This document shows, in pieces, positions 1 to 14,311 of a stretch of 64,000 bases of DNA. The stretch covers positions 228,501 through 292,500 of the forward strand of contig JAFMOC010000442.1 of the NCBI GenBank assembly GCA_019802505.1, written 5' to 3'. Every line of letters starts with the position of its first letter. Position 1 is the stretch's first letter. The notes beneath the pieces are model-generated. The model was not told the origin of the DNA. It did no database searches and was given only the letters and a program-made list of their open reading frames with translations. The translations under genes were made by a program, and so were the position numbers. This stretch comes from Corydoras sp. C115. Lineage: Eukaryota > Chordata > Actinopteri > Siluriformes > Callichthyidae.

Positions 1-605
1 GAGATTCTGCTGTACGGACAGAGTTGGGAAGATTGTTCCACCATTTTGCAGTGGTGAACGCCACGAGTGAGAATGAGCTCCTCGGTGAGGTGGAACCACC
101 AGGGGGCGATCATCACCGGAGCGAAGTGAACGAGTCGGAGTGTATTTTGAAAAGATAGAGTGAAGGTAAGAGGGGGAAGATCCAGAAATGGTTCTGTAGG
201 CCAGAGTCAGTGACTTGTACTGAATGCAGCAGATACAGGGAGCCAATGGAGGGACATGAGTTCTTGGGGGTGGAACACGAGTCGGGCTGCAGAGTTCTGA
301 ATTAGTTGAAGAGGTCTGATTGTGGAAGTTGGGATACCGGCAAGTAGCGCATTACAATAATCAAGCCGGGATAGGACGCGGGCTTGAACGAGCAGTTGGG
401 TCGCATGTTCAGTCCAGAAGGGTCTGACCTTCCTGATGTTGTTAAGAAGGAATCTGCAGGAATGGCGGGTTTGATAACATGATCAGAGAGTTTAAGGTGG
501 GAGTCTATTGTGAACCCAAGGTTCCGGACCGAATCAGTTGGGGAGATTGTGAAGCCGCCAATTTGGAAGCTCAGGTGGTGATGGACTGAGGGTTCAGCTG
601 GGATC
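1..605 (-). mobile_element. L2-clade LINE 3' part (degenerate reverse transcriptase end)
   Basis: Minus-strand reading gives FTISPTDSVRNLGFTIDSHL and LKLSDHV, typical of the C-terminal end of L2-type ORF2, broken by frameshifts. Same sequence as 15301-16150 (plus) and 27015-27885 (minus). Continues past the window edge. Confidence 0.8.
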
Positions 606-745
606 ATGAGAAGCTCTGCTTTAATCTAAAGCGACTTACAAACGAGAACAACACAAATCAGTAGTTACCGAAAAACCAGCCACACTGTAGAATTATCGAA
701 CCTGATCGTTATCCTATCCCGAACACCCCCCCCCCCCCCCCCCTC
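606..745 (-). mobile_element. L2-type LINE tail fragment with C-tract
   Basis: AAGCGACTTACAAACGAGAAC and following bases match the tail region at 27075-27190, ending in a C-run (725-743) and T-rich sequence. Probably a second insertion abutting the first. Confidence 0.55.
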
Positions 746-796
746 TTTTTATTATTTTCTCTTATTTTATTTTTTTATTATTATTATTTTTACCAG

Positions 797-1080
797 GGGT
801 GGCGCGGGGGCTTAGTGGTTTAGCATGTTCTCCTCTCAGCGCTGGGGATTCCCAGTTCCAATCCCAATCTGAATGGAGTTTCCATGTTCTCCTCGTGTCC
901 GCGTGGGTTTCCTCCGGGTTCTCCGGTTTCCTCCCACAGTCCAAAAACATGGATCAAGGTCAATTGAATTCTCCAAATTGCCCCATATAGAACGTGTTTG
1001 TGTGCCTTGTCCTGGGTGTATCTGCCCAGCACCCGAAACGTTGTCCCCTGGATGGGCATGGGACCCCCCCCTCCCCCCCG
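797..1080 (+). mobile_element. tRNA-headed SINE copy, tail missing
   Basis: 3'-truncated after the GGATGGGCATGGG block. The stretch 1081-1285 that follows is AT-rich with nothing recognisable. Confidence 0.85.
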
Positions 1081-1316
1081 TCATCTGTTTGTCTGTGTGT
1101 CTGGTAAAAAGTTTGCAAATGCTATTTCACCCACTTTCCCGTTTTCACAATTGTTGACAACATATTAATCAATTTTAAAAAAAATTACCAATTAATAAAC
1201 AAATTAGTGGTAATTAATTTAAAAAAATTGGCCATTTTATACTAAATTTTATACTTCACAAGCAGAATTAATTCAGGATAGTCATTTAACACAATGTAGG
1301 GGTGATTAAAAAAAAA

Positions 1317-1456
<140 letters not shown>

Positions 1457-1707
1457 TGCTCCACCCAGATTGGGATTCGAACCTGGTTCCCACACTAAGA
1501 GGCATGCATGCTGATAACTGCACCACCATGCCGCCCTCATACACCCTCATGCTGTCCACTTCAGGGCAAAAGCTTTAAAGTGTACCCCGTTCTGTTATAA
1601 CACAGTTCCTTCTGACGTCACATGTGTTCCACTCATTACATCACAGAGCATGAAGACGGCTTTGGGTTCTATTCTAACTTCGATTTGTGATCCGCTCATG
1701 TTCTTAC

Positions 1708-2043
1708 CTCTTTGATCTTTTCGGCGCTGTGGGCAGGCACCGAGGTGGGTGTGGGCGGCCCCATACCCGCAACTCCGTTTTGGTCGGGCGTGAGCTCGAG
1801 CCGCCCATTGATGGCAAAGCTGGGAATGACGATCTGAGAGCAATGGCTCCTCATACTGTTGGAGCGGCGCTTGTGCCACGGCGTCACCGTTGAGCCCGCT
1901 CGACTCCGCCCCTCGCCGTGGACGCTGGCGTGGTCATCGGCTTCGGAGTTGTTGCGCAGCCGAAAGGTGAACACACTGATGCTGCTGTCACGGCGACTGC
2001 TCAGGGGATGAGAGGACAGTGTGGCCAGGAGAGGATGCACAGG
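1708..2043 (-). CDS. scn5a-like: Sodium channel coding exon 11 (domain I-II linker, last exon in window)
   Basis: 336 nt (112 codons), acceptor TTTCCAG and donor GTAAGA. Contains SSRRDSSISVFTFRLRNNSE, like the SSRGSIFTFRRR region of SCN5A, and basophilic kinase-type sites RRDS and RRSNS. Later exons lie left of position 1. Confidence 0.92.
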
Positions 2044-5000
2044 CTGGAAAAAGAATGGGAGATGTGGAAAAGGATGAAGTGAATAGTTGGAGTGAATGAA
2101 TGGGGTGGTGGTGCGATTGGCACGAAGCCAAACTTTAAATCAACTAGTGTGGAACCTTTGTGTTGACTTTGGATATCCATTCATTCATTCATCCATTATC
2201 TTCCGCTTTATCCTATATTAGGGTCGCGGTGGGGTTCCCCATGCCCATCCAGGGGAGAACGTTTCGTGCGCTGGGCAGATACACCCAGGACAGGGCGCCA
2301 GTCTATCGCTGGGCACCCACTCACTCACACAGACACACTCTATATGGGGCAATTTGGAGAACTCAGTTGACTTGATCCATGTTTTTGGACTGTGGGAGGA
2401 AACCGGAGAACCCGGAGGAAACCCACGCGGACACGGGGAGAACATGGAAACTCCACCCAGATGGGGATTCGAACCGGGAATCCCTAGAGCTGAGAGGAGA
2501 ACATGCTAAACCACCGTGCCGCCCTTGACTTTGGATATCATTCATATATATATATGGATATCCATATCCATCCATCCTTTATCTTCTGCTTTATCCTCTA
2601 TTAGGGTTGCGGGTGTGTGTGGGGGGGGGGGTTCCCCATGTCCATCCAGTGGAGAACGTTTCGGGCGCTGGGCAGATACAGATACACCCAGGACAGGGGT
2701 GCAATCTATCCCTGGGTACACACTCACTCACACACACACAGTCTATATGGGGCAATTTGGAGAACTCAATTGACTTGATCCCCATGCCCATCCAGGGGAG
2801 AACGTCTCGGGCGCTGGGCAGATAGACCCAGGACAGGGCGCCAACCCATCGCTGGGCACACACTCACACACACAGACACACTCTATATGGGGCAATTTGG
2901 AGAACTCAATTGACTTGATCCATGTTTTTGGACTGTGGGAGGAAACCGGAGAACCCGGAGGAAACCCACACAGACACGGGGAGAACATGGAAACTCCACC
3001 CAGATTGGGATTCGAACCGGGAATCCCTAGCGCTGAGGGGTGAACATGCCCCCGTGCCACCCAATACATAATACATAACATTTGGATTTCATTGATTTTC
3101 TAAGGCATTTAATAGTTAGGAACCACAGGAGTACCTTCTCATCAAATGGATCAATCTTCAGCACGTCGTCTTCTGTTTCTTCAGACAGCGTTCTGAAGGA
3201 TCTGGATCGTGATCTGGGTTCTCTGGAGTTTTGCCAGTTCAGTGGTGATGGCTCCTGCAATAGGGCCAGCTCCGCCTCTCTGTTTCGTTTCGCTAATGCC
3301 TAACGAAAACGAGCGGACGTCTTAAATTCTTAATTACACGTCTTAAAACTCCTGTTCCCATTACTTCTCCACCTCACCCTCACCTGAGTATCCTTCTCCG
3401 TCCCCCCAGCCACCCACATGTCCTCCCTCACCACACTCATAAACCTCCTTCGTGATCTTCCTCCAGTTCCATCCTCATCCTCCTTCTGCAAATCTAAACC
3501 TCATTCCTCCTCTTTAGTGATCTGTTGTGATTTTATCCATCCATTCATCATCTTCCACTTTATCCTATATTAGGGTCGCAGGGGGGGTCCCCCATGCCCA
3601 TCCAGGGGGAACGCCTCGGGTGCTGGGCAGATACACCCAGGACAGGATGCCAATCTATCACTGGGCAGCCACTCACTCACTCACACAGACACTCTATATG
3701 GGGCAATTTGGAGAACTCAATTAACTTCATCCTTGTTTTTGGACAGTGGGAGGAAACCGGAGAACGCGGAGGAAACCCACGCGGACACGGGGAGAACATG
3801 GAAACTCCACCCAGATGGGGATTCGAACCGGGAATCCCTAGGTTGTGATTTTATAGTCATAAAATGATTTCACATTATTCTCCCTCCTACGTATCCACCT
3901 TCACCCCAAACATCTGCATGTCCTCCCTCACCACACCATGACCCTCCTCTTTGGCCTTCCTCTCCTCCTCCTCCTCCTCCTCCTGCTCCTGGCTCAATGT
4001 TTCATCCTCAGCATCATTTTGCATCATATCGAAACCTCATCCATCCTCTGTACATGTCAAAACCAGCTCCATCTCACCTCCTTCTTTTGTCTCCAAAGCA
4101 TCCTTCTTTGTCCCGTCCCTTTAAAAGAACTCATCCCTCATCATGTCCATCCTCATCACTCCCATTGAGAGTCACAATGTCTTGATCTCTGCGACTTTAA
4201 GCTTCTTCATCTGTCTTTTGGTCAGAGAGGACGTCTCTAAACGTCTGAACAGCATCGCAGGACTAACCCCTGCACTATAAACTTTTTATTTTGGCAGATA
4301 CTCTATATACTCCATACCCTTCACTCTGCCTGCACACCACTCTTCACCTCTCTACTACAGTCTCCATTGCTTTTCTTCGCATACAATACCATATGTGGTG
4401 ACCAAACCAACCAGAAATGGCTAAAGAAAGTCTCAAAAAAGCCATGTCAGCACAAAGATGTTGATAAAAACACCATATATAATTTCTCCGCCAATAAGAC
4501 TACGAAAAATAACCTCAGTTAGTTTGCAAAATAACATTTTCCTTCCTTTTATTTTGGCAGATACTCTATATACTCCATACCCTTCACCCTGCCTGTGCAC
4601 CACTCTTCACCTCTCTACTACAGTCTCCATTGCTTTTCTTCGCATGCAATACCTTTATGTTGTGACCAAACCATCCAACCAACCAGAAATGGCTAAAATG
4701 GTCTAAAAAAGCCATGTCAACACAAAGATGTTGTTAAAAACACCATATATAATTTCTCCGCCAATAAGACTACAAAAACTAACCTTAGATAGTTTGCAAA
4801 ATAATATATATATACCCTCTGCTCTTCCTTTTATTTTGGCAGATACTCTATATACTCCATACCCTTCACCCTGCCTGCACACCACTCTTCACCTCTCTAC
4901 TACAGTCTCCATTGCTTTTCTTCACATACAATACAGTATGTTGTGACCAAACCAACCAGAAATGGCTAAAAAGGTCTAAAAAAAACCATGTCAGCACAAA

Positions 5001-6794
5001 GATGTTGTTAATAACACCATAAATAATTTCTCCACCAAAAAGACTACGAAAAACTAACCTCAGATAGTTTGCAAAATAATATCTATATATATGTACCCTC
5101 TGCTCTTGGCGAAGCTGCTCCATGGCTAGCTGGAATTCCCGTTCTTTCTGCCAGGCTTCAGCGATGGTGGCCTGGTTCTGCTCCTCGTACGCCATGGCCA
5201 CCACAGCCAGGATCAGGTTGACTAGGTAGAAGGAGCCCAGAAATATCACCAGCACAAAGAAGATCATGTAGGTTTTCCCAGCTGAGCGCAGAGTCTGTGA
5301 TCAATTAGAAAGAGCATTCATTTCACAGCGTGACCATCAAACTAAATAAATCCTGGTTCGAAGTGCCATCAACTCTAATGTGTAATCTATGGGCTTTAAC
5401 ATCATCATTTATCAAAACAGTTTCATTAGACTGCTGCATGACATCAGTAAGAGGTAGTGCATCACCTAGTGGGAACCAGAACCTGTGAGTTAGAACCTGT
5501 GAGTAGAATGCTTTAGAACAGGGGTTGCCCACAATTTTCTGGTCTACTTTTCCATTGGACAGGTCATCGAGATCTACCGGGGTCAATCTCTATTTTTTAG
5601 GCTTTTATAATGAAACCCGTTTAGACACATCATGTTAGTATTGTCGAATCTGTTAGAATTGCTCTTTTATTAAACACCTTCCAGCAAATAGCACAGAGAA
5701 AACCTGATTTTAGTTAAACACACAGTATACAGCACAAATGTACAACAATCACTATAACCCACATTTCCCCAAACAGAACATCCATCCATCCATCCATTAT
5801 CTGCCGCATTATCCTCTACTAGGGTCGCGGGGGGGGGGTTGCACATGCCCATCCAGGGGAGAACACTTCGGATGCTTGGCAGATACACCCAGGACAGGAC
5901 GCCAATCTATCGCTGGGTACACTCACACACACAAACACACTCTATATAGGGCAATTTGGAGAATTCAATTGACCTTGATCCATGTTTTTGGGCTGTGGGA
6001 GGAAACCGGAGAACCCGGAGGAAACCCACGCGGACACGGGGAGTACATGGAAACTCCACCCAGATGGGGATTCGAGGCAGACGTGCTAACCACTAAGCCA
6101 CCGTGCCGCCCGGGTGTAACCTGTTCCATTAAATATAAAGTCAGATGGTCTGTATGGGTGAATGGTGAATACCTGATGATAGAGGTTTTCCCAGTAGTCC
6201 TGCGTCATGAGTCTGAATAGAGCGAGGAAGGCCCAGCCGAAGCTGTCAAAACTGGTGTAACCGTAGTTCGGGTTCCTCCCCGTCTTTAAACAGTCGAACC
6301 CATCAGGACACTTTCTGTATGAAGAGGGTGTTTGGTTAGTTACACAGGGATTCATCACACGACTCAAATAAGTACAAAACGGCAAGCAGGTTTAGATAGA
6401 TTTGCACGTGGTAAAAAACTGTGTAGCTGGTGATAATTAAAGGTTTCACTCGCAAAGGCCCATCAAGGGGCAACTTAGTTGATCTGCCGCAAAATTAGTC
6501 ATTAGTGCAATGCAGGAGGAACCGATCTGGCTTTATATCACATTTGTACCATCACATCTCATTATTCTTCTGCAGATAAACCCAGAGGGGAGAGGGCACC
6601 AATCCACATACTTACCTACACAGATACTGTATAGGGGCAATTTGGATGGGGGCAATTTTCCCAGAAAACCCAGAAATAAACCCCATACTACATGGGGAGG
6701 ACATGCAAACTCCACCCAGATTGGGATTCAAACCTAGATCCCCAGCGCTGAGAGGCAGATGTGCTTAACATTACGCCACCATGCCACTCCATCT

Positions 6795-6844
<50 letters not shown>

Positions 6845-7310
6845 AATGAGCGGTGGGTGGAGTTTCCATGTTCTCCCCATGTCTTTTCCAGGTTCTCTGG
6901 TTTCCACACACAGTCCAAAAACATTTGATGTTTTTGTTATGTCAAAAAAGAAATAATAACATTCATTCATTCATTATCTCCCGCTTTATCCTCTATTAGG
7001 GTCGCGGTGGGGTTCCCCATGCCCATCCAGGGGAGAACGTCTCGGGCGCTGGGCAGATACACCCAGGACAGGGCGCCAATCCATCGCTGGGCACACACTC
7101 ACTCACACAAACACACTCTATATGGGGCAATTTTTTGAGAATTCAATTGACTTGATCCATGTTTTTGGACTGTGGGAGGAAACCGGAGAACCCGGAGGAA
7201 ACCCACGCAGACATGGGGAGAACATGGAAACTCCACCCAGATGGGGATTCGAACAGGGAATCCCTAGCGCTGAGAGGCGAACGTGCTAACCACTAAGCCA
7301 CCGTGCCGCC

Positions 7311-7362
<52 letters not shown>

Positions 7363-8160
7363 TTTATTTTTTATAAATGAGCGGTGGGTGGAGTTTCCAT
7401 GTTCTCCCCATGTCTTTTCCAGGTTCTCTGGTTTCCACCCACAGTCCAAAAACATTTTATTATTATGTTTTTTATTATTATTGTTATGTCAAAAAAGAAA
7501 TAATAACAATAAGAAAATTTTTAATATTAACTATAAACAAAAAAATATTAAATAATAACAAAAAAAATTATATTTAAATATAGCAGCGTTATAATAAAAA
7601 TGTAAATATAAAAATATTTTATATAACAATAAGTGCAGTAAATTAAGCTAAAAGTACTAAAATATGCAAATAAAGTGAAAGTAAAGTGAGAGTAAAGTGG
7701 CATGTGTACATTCTGTAATGTCTGTTAATGTAAAAAATGCAGAAATTAAAAATATAGTGCACTGTGTGGCAGATGGTAGAATAATAAAATATTATACATT
7801 TGAATAATTATCATGATCACGTTATTTGCAGATTTTTTTCACGTTATTCGTTACTCGCAGATTTTTTTTTTTCATTTGTACGCCATCGAACCCTTAAACC
7901 TGCCCTCAGCAGGCATCTGTAATAACATGCATCGAGGTCCAAAGGGGATTAGGATGAAACAGATGGGTATCAAGTTGCAGTTAAAATTTTTTTACCCAAC
8001 CCAATGCCCTCATCATCCCAGGTCTGTGTTGCCATGGCGGCATTAGGTTTGAGTGACAGACAGCGGAGGACAAAGCTCTGCCAGTTTAAGAGAGGGGTCA
8101 TTAAGTAATGGAATGACCAACAGCTGGAGAGAGCAGGGCTTCACTACCATCTGCAAATCT

Positions 8161-8193
<33 letters not shown>

Positions 8194-9768
8194 AGACGTT
8201 CCGCACTGCGAGTGTGAGTGCGAAGGCTGTCATGATTTTCCAGATAAAATATGCACAAGAGGTGTTTTAAAGGGGTTCCCCATGCCCATCCAGGGGAGAA
8301 CGTTTCGGGCGCTGGGCAGATACACCCACGACAGGGTGCCAATCTGTCGCTGGGCACACACTCACTCACACACACACACACGCTATAGGGCAGTTTAGAA
8401 CATTCAGTTGACCTTGATTCCATTTTTTTGGACTGTGGGAGGAAACCGCAGAACCCGGAGGAAACCCACGTGGACATGGGGAGAACATGGAAACTCCACC
8501 TAGATCGATGCCCGACGCTGAGATTGTTAGACCCAAAGTTTTTTAATTGTAAAAACCTAAAGACGTTTTTATTTATAGTGGCATGTAGTGGTTAGCATGT
8601 CCGCCTCTCAGTGCTAGGGGTCCAGGTTCGAATCCCAAACTGGAGTTCTGCATGGGTTTCAAACTGGAGTTCTGCACAGTTCAAAAATATTAACTTAAGG
8701 TGGATTGGCTGCTCTAAATTGCCCCATCTATCTAAATTGCCATATGTATATGGCAATTAACAGGCGTGTGTGGGATGTGTTGTGGTGTTGGTGTGTGAGT
8801 GTGTTTGTGTGTTGTGGGTGTGTGATTGTGTTGGTGTGGGTGTGTAAGTGTGTTGGTGTGTGAGTGTGTTTGTGTGTTGTGGGTGTGTGATTGTGTTGGT
8901 GTGGGTGTGTAAGTGTGTTGGTGTGTGAGAGTGTTTGTGTGTTGTGGGTGTGTGATTGTGTTGGTGTGGGTGTGTAAGTGTGTTGGTGTGTGAGAGTGTT
9001 TGTGTGTTGTGTGATTGTGTTGGTGTGGGTGTGTGTTGGTGTGTGGGTGTGTTGATGTGAGTGTGTGGGTGTGTGAGAGTGTTGGTGTGGGTGTGTTGGT
9101 GTGTGAGTGTTTGTGTGTTGTGGGTGTGTGATTTTGTTGGTGTGGGTGTGTTGGTGTGTGAGCGTTTGTGTGTTGTGGGTGTGTGATTGTGTTGGTGTGG
9201 GTGTGTTGGTGTGTGAGTGTTTGTGTGTTGTGGGTGTGTGATTGTGTTGGTGTGTGGGTGTGTTGGTGTGAGTGCGTTGGCGTGTTGATGTGTGTGATTG
9301 TGTTGGTGTGGGTGTGTTGATGTGTGTGATTGTGTTGGTGTGGGTGTGTAATTGTGTTGGTGTGGGTGTGTTGGTGTGTGAGTGTTTGTGTGTTGTGGGT
9401 GTGTGATTGTGTTGGTGTGGGTGTGTTGGTGTGGGTGTGTTTGTGTTTGTGTGTTGGTGTGTTTGTGTGTTGTGGGTGTGTGATTGCGTTGGCGTGTGGG
9501 AGTGTTGGTGTTTGTGTGTTGGTGTGTTTGTGTGTTGGTGTTTGTGTGTTGGTGTGTGAGTGTGCTGGTGTGTGTGTGTGTGTTGGTGTGTGAGTGTGTT
9601 TGTGTGTTGGCGTGTGTGATTGTGTTAGTGTGTTTGTGTGGGATGTGTTGTGTTTGTGTGTTGGTGTGTGTGTGTTTGTATGTTGGTGTGTGTGTGTGTT
9701 TGTGTGTTAGTGTGTGTGATTGTGTTAGTGTGTTTGTGTTGGTGTGTGTGTGTTTGTGTGTGGGTGTG

Positions 9769-9821
<53 letters not shown>

Positions 9822-12800
9822 TGTGTGTGTGGGTGTGTGAGAGAGAAAAAAAGAACAGTAATAATCCTCCGCATTCTGCTTTGGGTGAAACAGACATTAA
9901 TGAACCTACAAAAGAGCTTAGTTGGAGCAGATGTGTTTACAGAGGACGTTATGTCTGAAGCTGGAGCCGTGATTTAGACTTTTACTCTACAGACATAACA
10001 AAAAAAAGAAAACTCAACCACATTAACATCATTTCTCTTCAGTTTTTCTTCCACTTCGCCTTTTATTCCATCAATAATAAACGTTGTGTTACAGTGACCG
10101 ACATCTTTACTTTTTATTACATCCTTACTATTTATTTAATGATGATGATAATAATAATAATAAGCCCTAACATTTATGCAGCATTAACCATAAATCCTTT
10201 TCTTTTCCCCTTCTCCGTGATCATTCTGCAAAGTAACCGAGTTTGCTTTAGCAGGTATTTAAACCTGGACATAATAGCGAGGGATTAACATGGAAAATTA
10301 ACACAGATGGGTATTTAGTTCACTGAACATCATCCAATGGCACTTGTTTGAAAGGCGCTGGGATTTGTAGGATTAGAGAAAGGGCACTGCAGGGACGAAC
10401 GACCGAAAGATCTTTTGACTGACCGGGCTGCGCTCCGAAATGCTGATTCAGCCCAAAGATTGTCCAAATCTGTCCACTGTCGAGACTGGACTGTAAAAGC
10501 GAACACTCACAGGTCACTTTATTAGTCGTATATACAGTACGTCGTATTAGTCCACACGTAATTTTTATGAGTACAGTTAACGATATACTGCAGTCCATCT
10601 GGTTCTCTTGAATATATTTGTCTTTGTTTTGGTCTTTTTGGTCTTTTTTTTGGTCTTTTTGGTCTTTGTTTTGGTCTTTAATGGACAGGAGAACTACAAA
10701 TCAGTTATCGATGCAGTCCATCTGGTTCTCTTGAATATATTTGTCATTTTTGTTCAGTTTTTGTCTTTTTTTTGGTCTTTTTGGTCTTTGTTTTGGTCTT
10801 TAATGGTCAGAAGAACTACAGATCAGTTATCGGTGCAGTCCATCTGGTTCTCTTAAATATATTTGTCTTTGTTTTGGTCTTTTTGGTCTTTGTTTTGGTC
10901 TTTAATGGACAGGAGAACTACAGATCAGTTAACGGTGCAGTCCATCTGGTTCTCTTGAATATATTTGTCATTTTTGTTCAGTTTTTGTCTTTTTTTTGGT
11001 CTTTTTGGTCTTTGTTTTGGTCATTTTGGTCTTTGTTTTGGTCTTTTTGGTCAGGAGAACTACAGATCAGTTATTGTTGCAGTTCATCTGGTTCTCTTAA
11101 ATATATTTGTCTTTGTTTTGGTCTTTTTGGTCTTTGTTTTGGTCTTTAATGGTCAGGAGAACTACAGATCAGTTATCGGTGCAGTCCATCTGGTTCTCTT
11201 AAATATATTTGTCTTTGTTTTGGTCTTTTTGGTCTTTGTTTTGGTCTTTTTGGTCTTTATTTTGGTCTTTAATGGACAGGAGAACTACAGATCAGTTATC
11301 GATGCAGTCCATCTGGTTCTCTTGAATATATTTGTCTTTGTTTTGGTCTTTTTGGTCTTTGTTTTGGTCTTTAATGGTCAGGAGAACTACAGATCAGTTA
11401 TCGATGCAGTCCATCTGGTTCTCTTGAATATATTTGTCATTTTTGTTCAGTTTTTGTCTTTGTTTTGGTCTTTTTGGTCTTTGTTTTGGTCTTTAATGGA
11501 CAGGAGAACTACAGATCAGTTATCGATGCAGTCCATCTGGTTCTCTTGAATATATTTGTCTTTGTTTTGGTCTTTTTGGTCTTTGTTTTGGTCTTTAATG
11601 GACAGGAGAACTACAGATCAGTTATCGATGCAGTCCATCTGGTTCTCTTGAATATATTTGTCTTTGTTTTGGTCTTTTTGGTCTTTGTTTTGGTCTTTAA
11701 TGGTCAGGAGAACTACAGATCAGTTATCGATGCAGTCCATCTGGTTCTCTTGAATATATTTGTCATTTTTGTTCAGTTTTTGTCTTTGTTTTGGTCTTTT
11801 TGGTCTTTGTTTTGGTCTTTAATGGACAGGAGAACTACAGATCAGTTATCGATGCAGTCCATCTGGTTCTCTTAAATATATTTGTCTTTGTTTTGGTCTT
11901 TTTGGTCTTTGTTTTGGTCTTTTTGGTCTTTATTTTGGTCTTTAATGGACAGGAGAACTACAGATCAGTTATCGATGCAGTCCATCTGGTTCTCTTGAAT
12001 ATATTTGTCTTTGTTTTGGTCTTTTTGGTCTTTGTTTTGGTCTTTAATGGTCAGGAGAACTACAGATCAGTTATCGATGCAGTCCATCTGGTTCTCTTGA
12101 ATATATTTGTCATTTTTGTTCATTTTTTGTCTTTGTTTTGGTCTTTTTGGTCTTTGTTTTGGTCTTTAATGGTCAGGAGAACTACAGATCAGTTATCGGT
12201 GCAGTCCATCTGGTTCTCTTAAATATATTTGTCTTTGTTTTGGTCTTTTTGGTCTTTGTTTTGGTCTTTTTGGTCTTTGTTTTGGTCTTTAATGGTCAGG
12301 AGAACTACAGATCGGTTATCGGTGCAGTCCATCTGGTTCTCTTGAATATATTTGTCCATTTTGTTCTGTTTTTGGTCTTTGTTTTGGTCTTTTTGGTCTT
12401 TGTTTTGGTTGTTTTGGTATTTGTTTTGGTCTTTTTGGTCTTTGTTTTGGTCTTTAATGGTCAGGAAAACTACAGATCAGTTATCGGTGCAGTTCATCTG
12501 GTTCTCTTGAATATATTTGTCCCTTTTGTTCTGTTTTTGTCTTTGTTTTGGTCTTTTTGGTCTTTTTTTGGTCTTTTTGGTCTTTTTTTGGTCTTTTTGG
12601 TCTTTGTTTTGGTCTTTTTGGACTTTGTTTTGGTCTTTAATGGTCAGGAGAACTACAGATCAGTTATTGGTGCAGTCCATCTGGTTCTCTTGAATATATT
12701 TGTCCCTTTTGTTCTGTTTTTGGTCTTTTTGGTCTTTGTTTTGGTCTTTGTTTTGGTCTTTTTGGTCTTTGTTTTGGTCTTTAATGCTAAGGAGAACTAC

Positions 12801-14266
12801 AGAACAGTTATCGGTTGCCAGCACTGTGATGACTGATGTGGTGGTGGTGTGTGGTGTGTGTTGTGCTGGTCGAAGTCAACTGTGCTTACTCACTGTACAC
12901 TCATCATTCACATCTGTCTTTGGATTTGTTGTACAGTTTGTGTTAATCCTCCTCTAATCTGCCGTCATTGCTTATAAGACTCAAGATGCTGGTGTTTGGA
13001 TATTTCTGGTGGGTGGACCGTTCTCAGTCCAGCTGTTTCACTGAGGTATTTCAAAAGTCCAGCAGCACACAGACACACACACACACGAAAAACATATGGG
13101 GCAATTTGGAGAATTCAATTGACCTTGATTCATGTTTTTGGACTGTGCGAGGAAACCGGAGAACCCGGAGGAAACCCACGCGGACACGGGGAGAACATGG
13201 AAACTCCACCCAGATTGGGATTCGAACCGGGAATCCCTAGCGCTGAGAGGAGAACATGCCAAAGCACTAAGCCACCGTGCCGCCCACTGAGCTACCACTC
13301 CCAGTTTAATTATTTATTTATACACAGAAATCTATTAATTGTCTAATCTCATTTTATAATATTCCACTTAATCCAATACTCAGGACTGGGGTCCCGGGGA
13401 GGGAGGGGGCCATGCCCATCCAGGGGAGAACGTTTCATGTGCTGGGCAGATACACCCAGAACAGGGCACCAATCCATCACTGGGCACACAACTACTGACA
13501 CGGACACACTCTATAGGGGCAATTAAGATTTTTGGACTGTGGAAAACTGGAGAACCCATCAATAACCCACACGGACACGGGGAGAACATGCAAACTCCAC
13601 CCAGATTGGGATTCAAGCCTGGATCCCCAGCACTGAGAGGCAACCATGCCGAACACCAAGCCACTGTGCCGTCCTGTCACAATCATACTAATCATGTGAT
13701 TCTGATTATTTACATTAATATTTATAATAATATTATAATAATAATAATAATATAATATTTATAATAAGTGAAATATGAAAAACCCAAGGGCGGCACGGTG
13801 GCTTAGTGGTTTAGCACGTTCTCCTCTCAGCACTAGGGATTCCTGGTTCGAATCCTCATCTGGGTGGAGTTTCCATGTTCTCCCTGTGTCCGTGTGGGTT
13901 TCCTCCGGGTTCTCCGGGTTTCCTCCCACAGTCAAAAAACATGGATCAAGTTAATTGAGTTCTCCAAATTGCCCCATATAGAGTGTATCTGTGTGAGTGA
14001 GTGTGTGCCCAGCGATGGATTGGCGCCCTGTCCTGGGTCTATCTGCCCAGTGCCCGAGACGTTCTCCCCTGGATGGGCATGGGGAACCCTAATAGAGGAT
14101 AAAGCGGGAGATAATGAATGAATGAATGAAAAACCCAGAGGAATATCCATCCATCCATTATCTTCAGCTTTATCCTCTATTAGGGTCAGGATGGGTTCCA
14201 TGCCCATCCAGCGGAGAACGTCACGGGCGCTGGGCAGATACACGCCAATCTATCGCTGGACACACA

Positions 14267-14311
<45 letters not shown>

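Noticed and set aside
9330..9977. Cys/Val-rich frames
   Set aside because: Translation of a GT-rich minisatellite.
4270..12815. Regular repeats with spacers, checked as a possible CRISPR array
   Set aside because: The genome is vertebrate; units are 100-280 bp with no short repeat plus unique spacer layout.
10608..12836. Long frames of up to 232 codons rich in Phe, Val and Leu, like a membrane protein
   Set aside because: They follow the 102-bp tandem repeat and exist because most units are multiples of three; no splice sites or homology.
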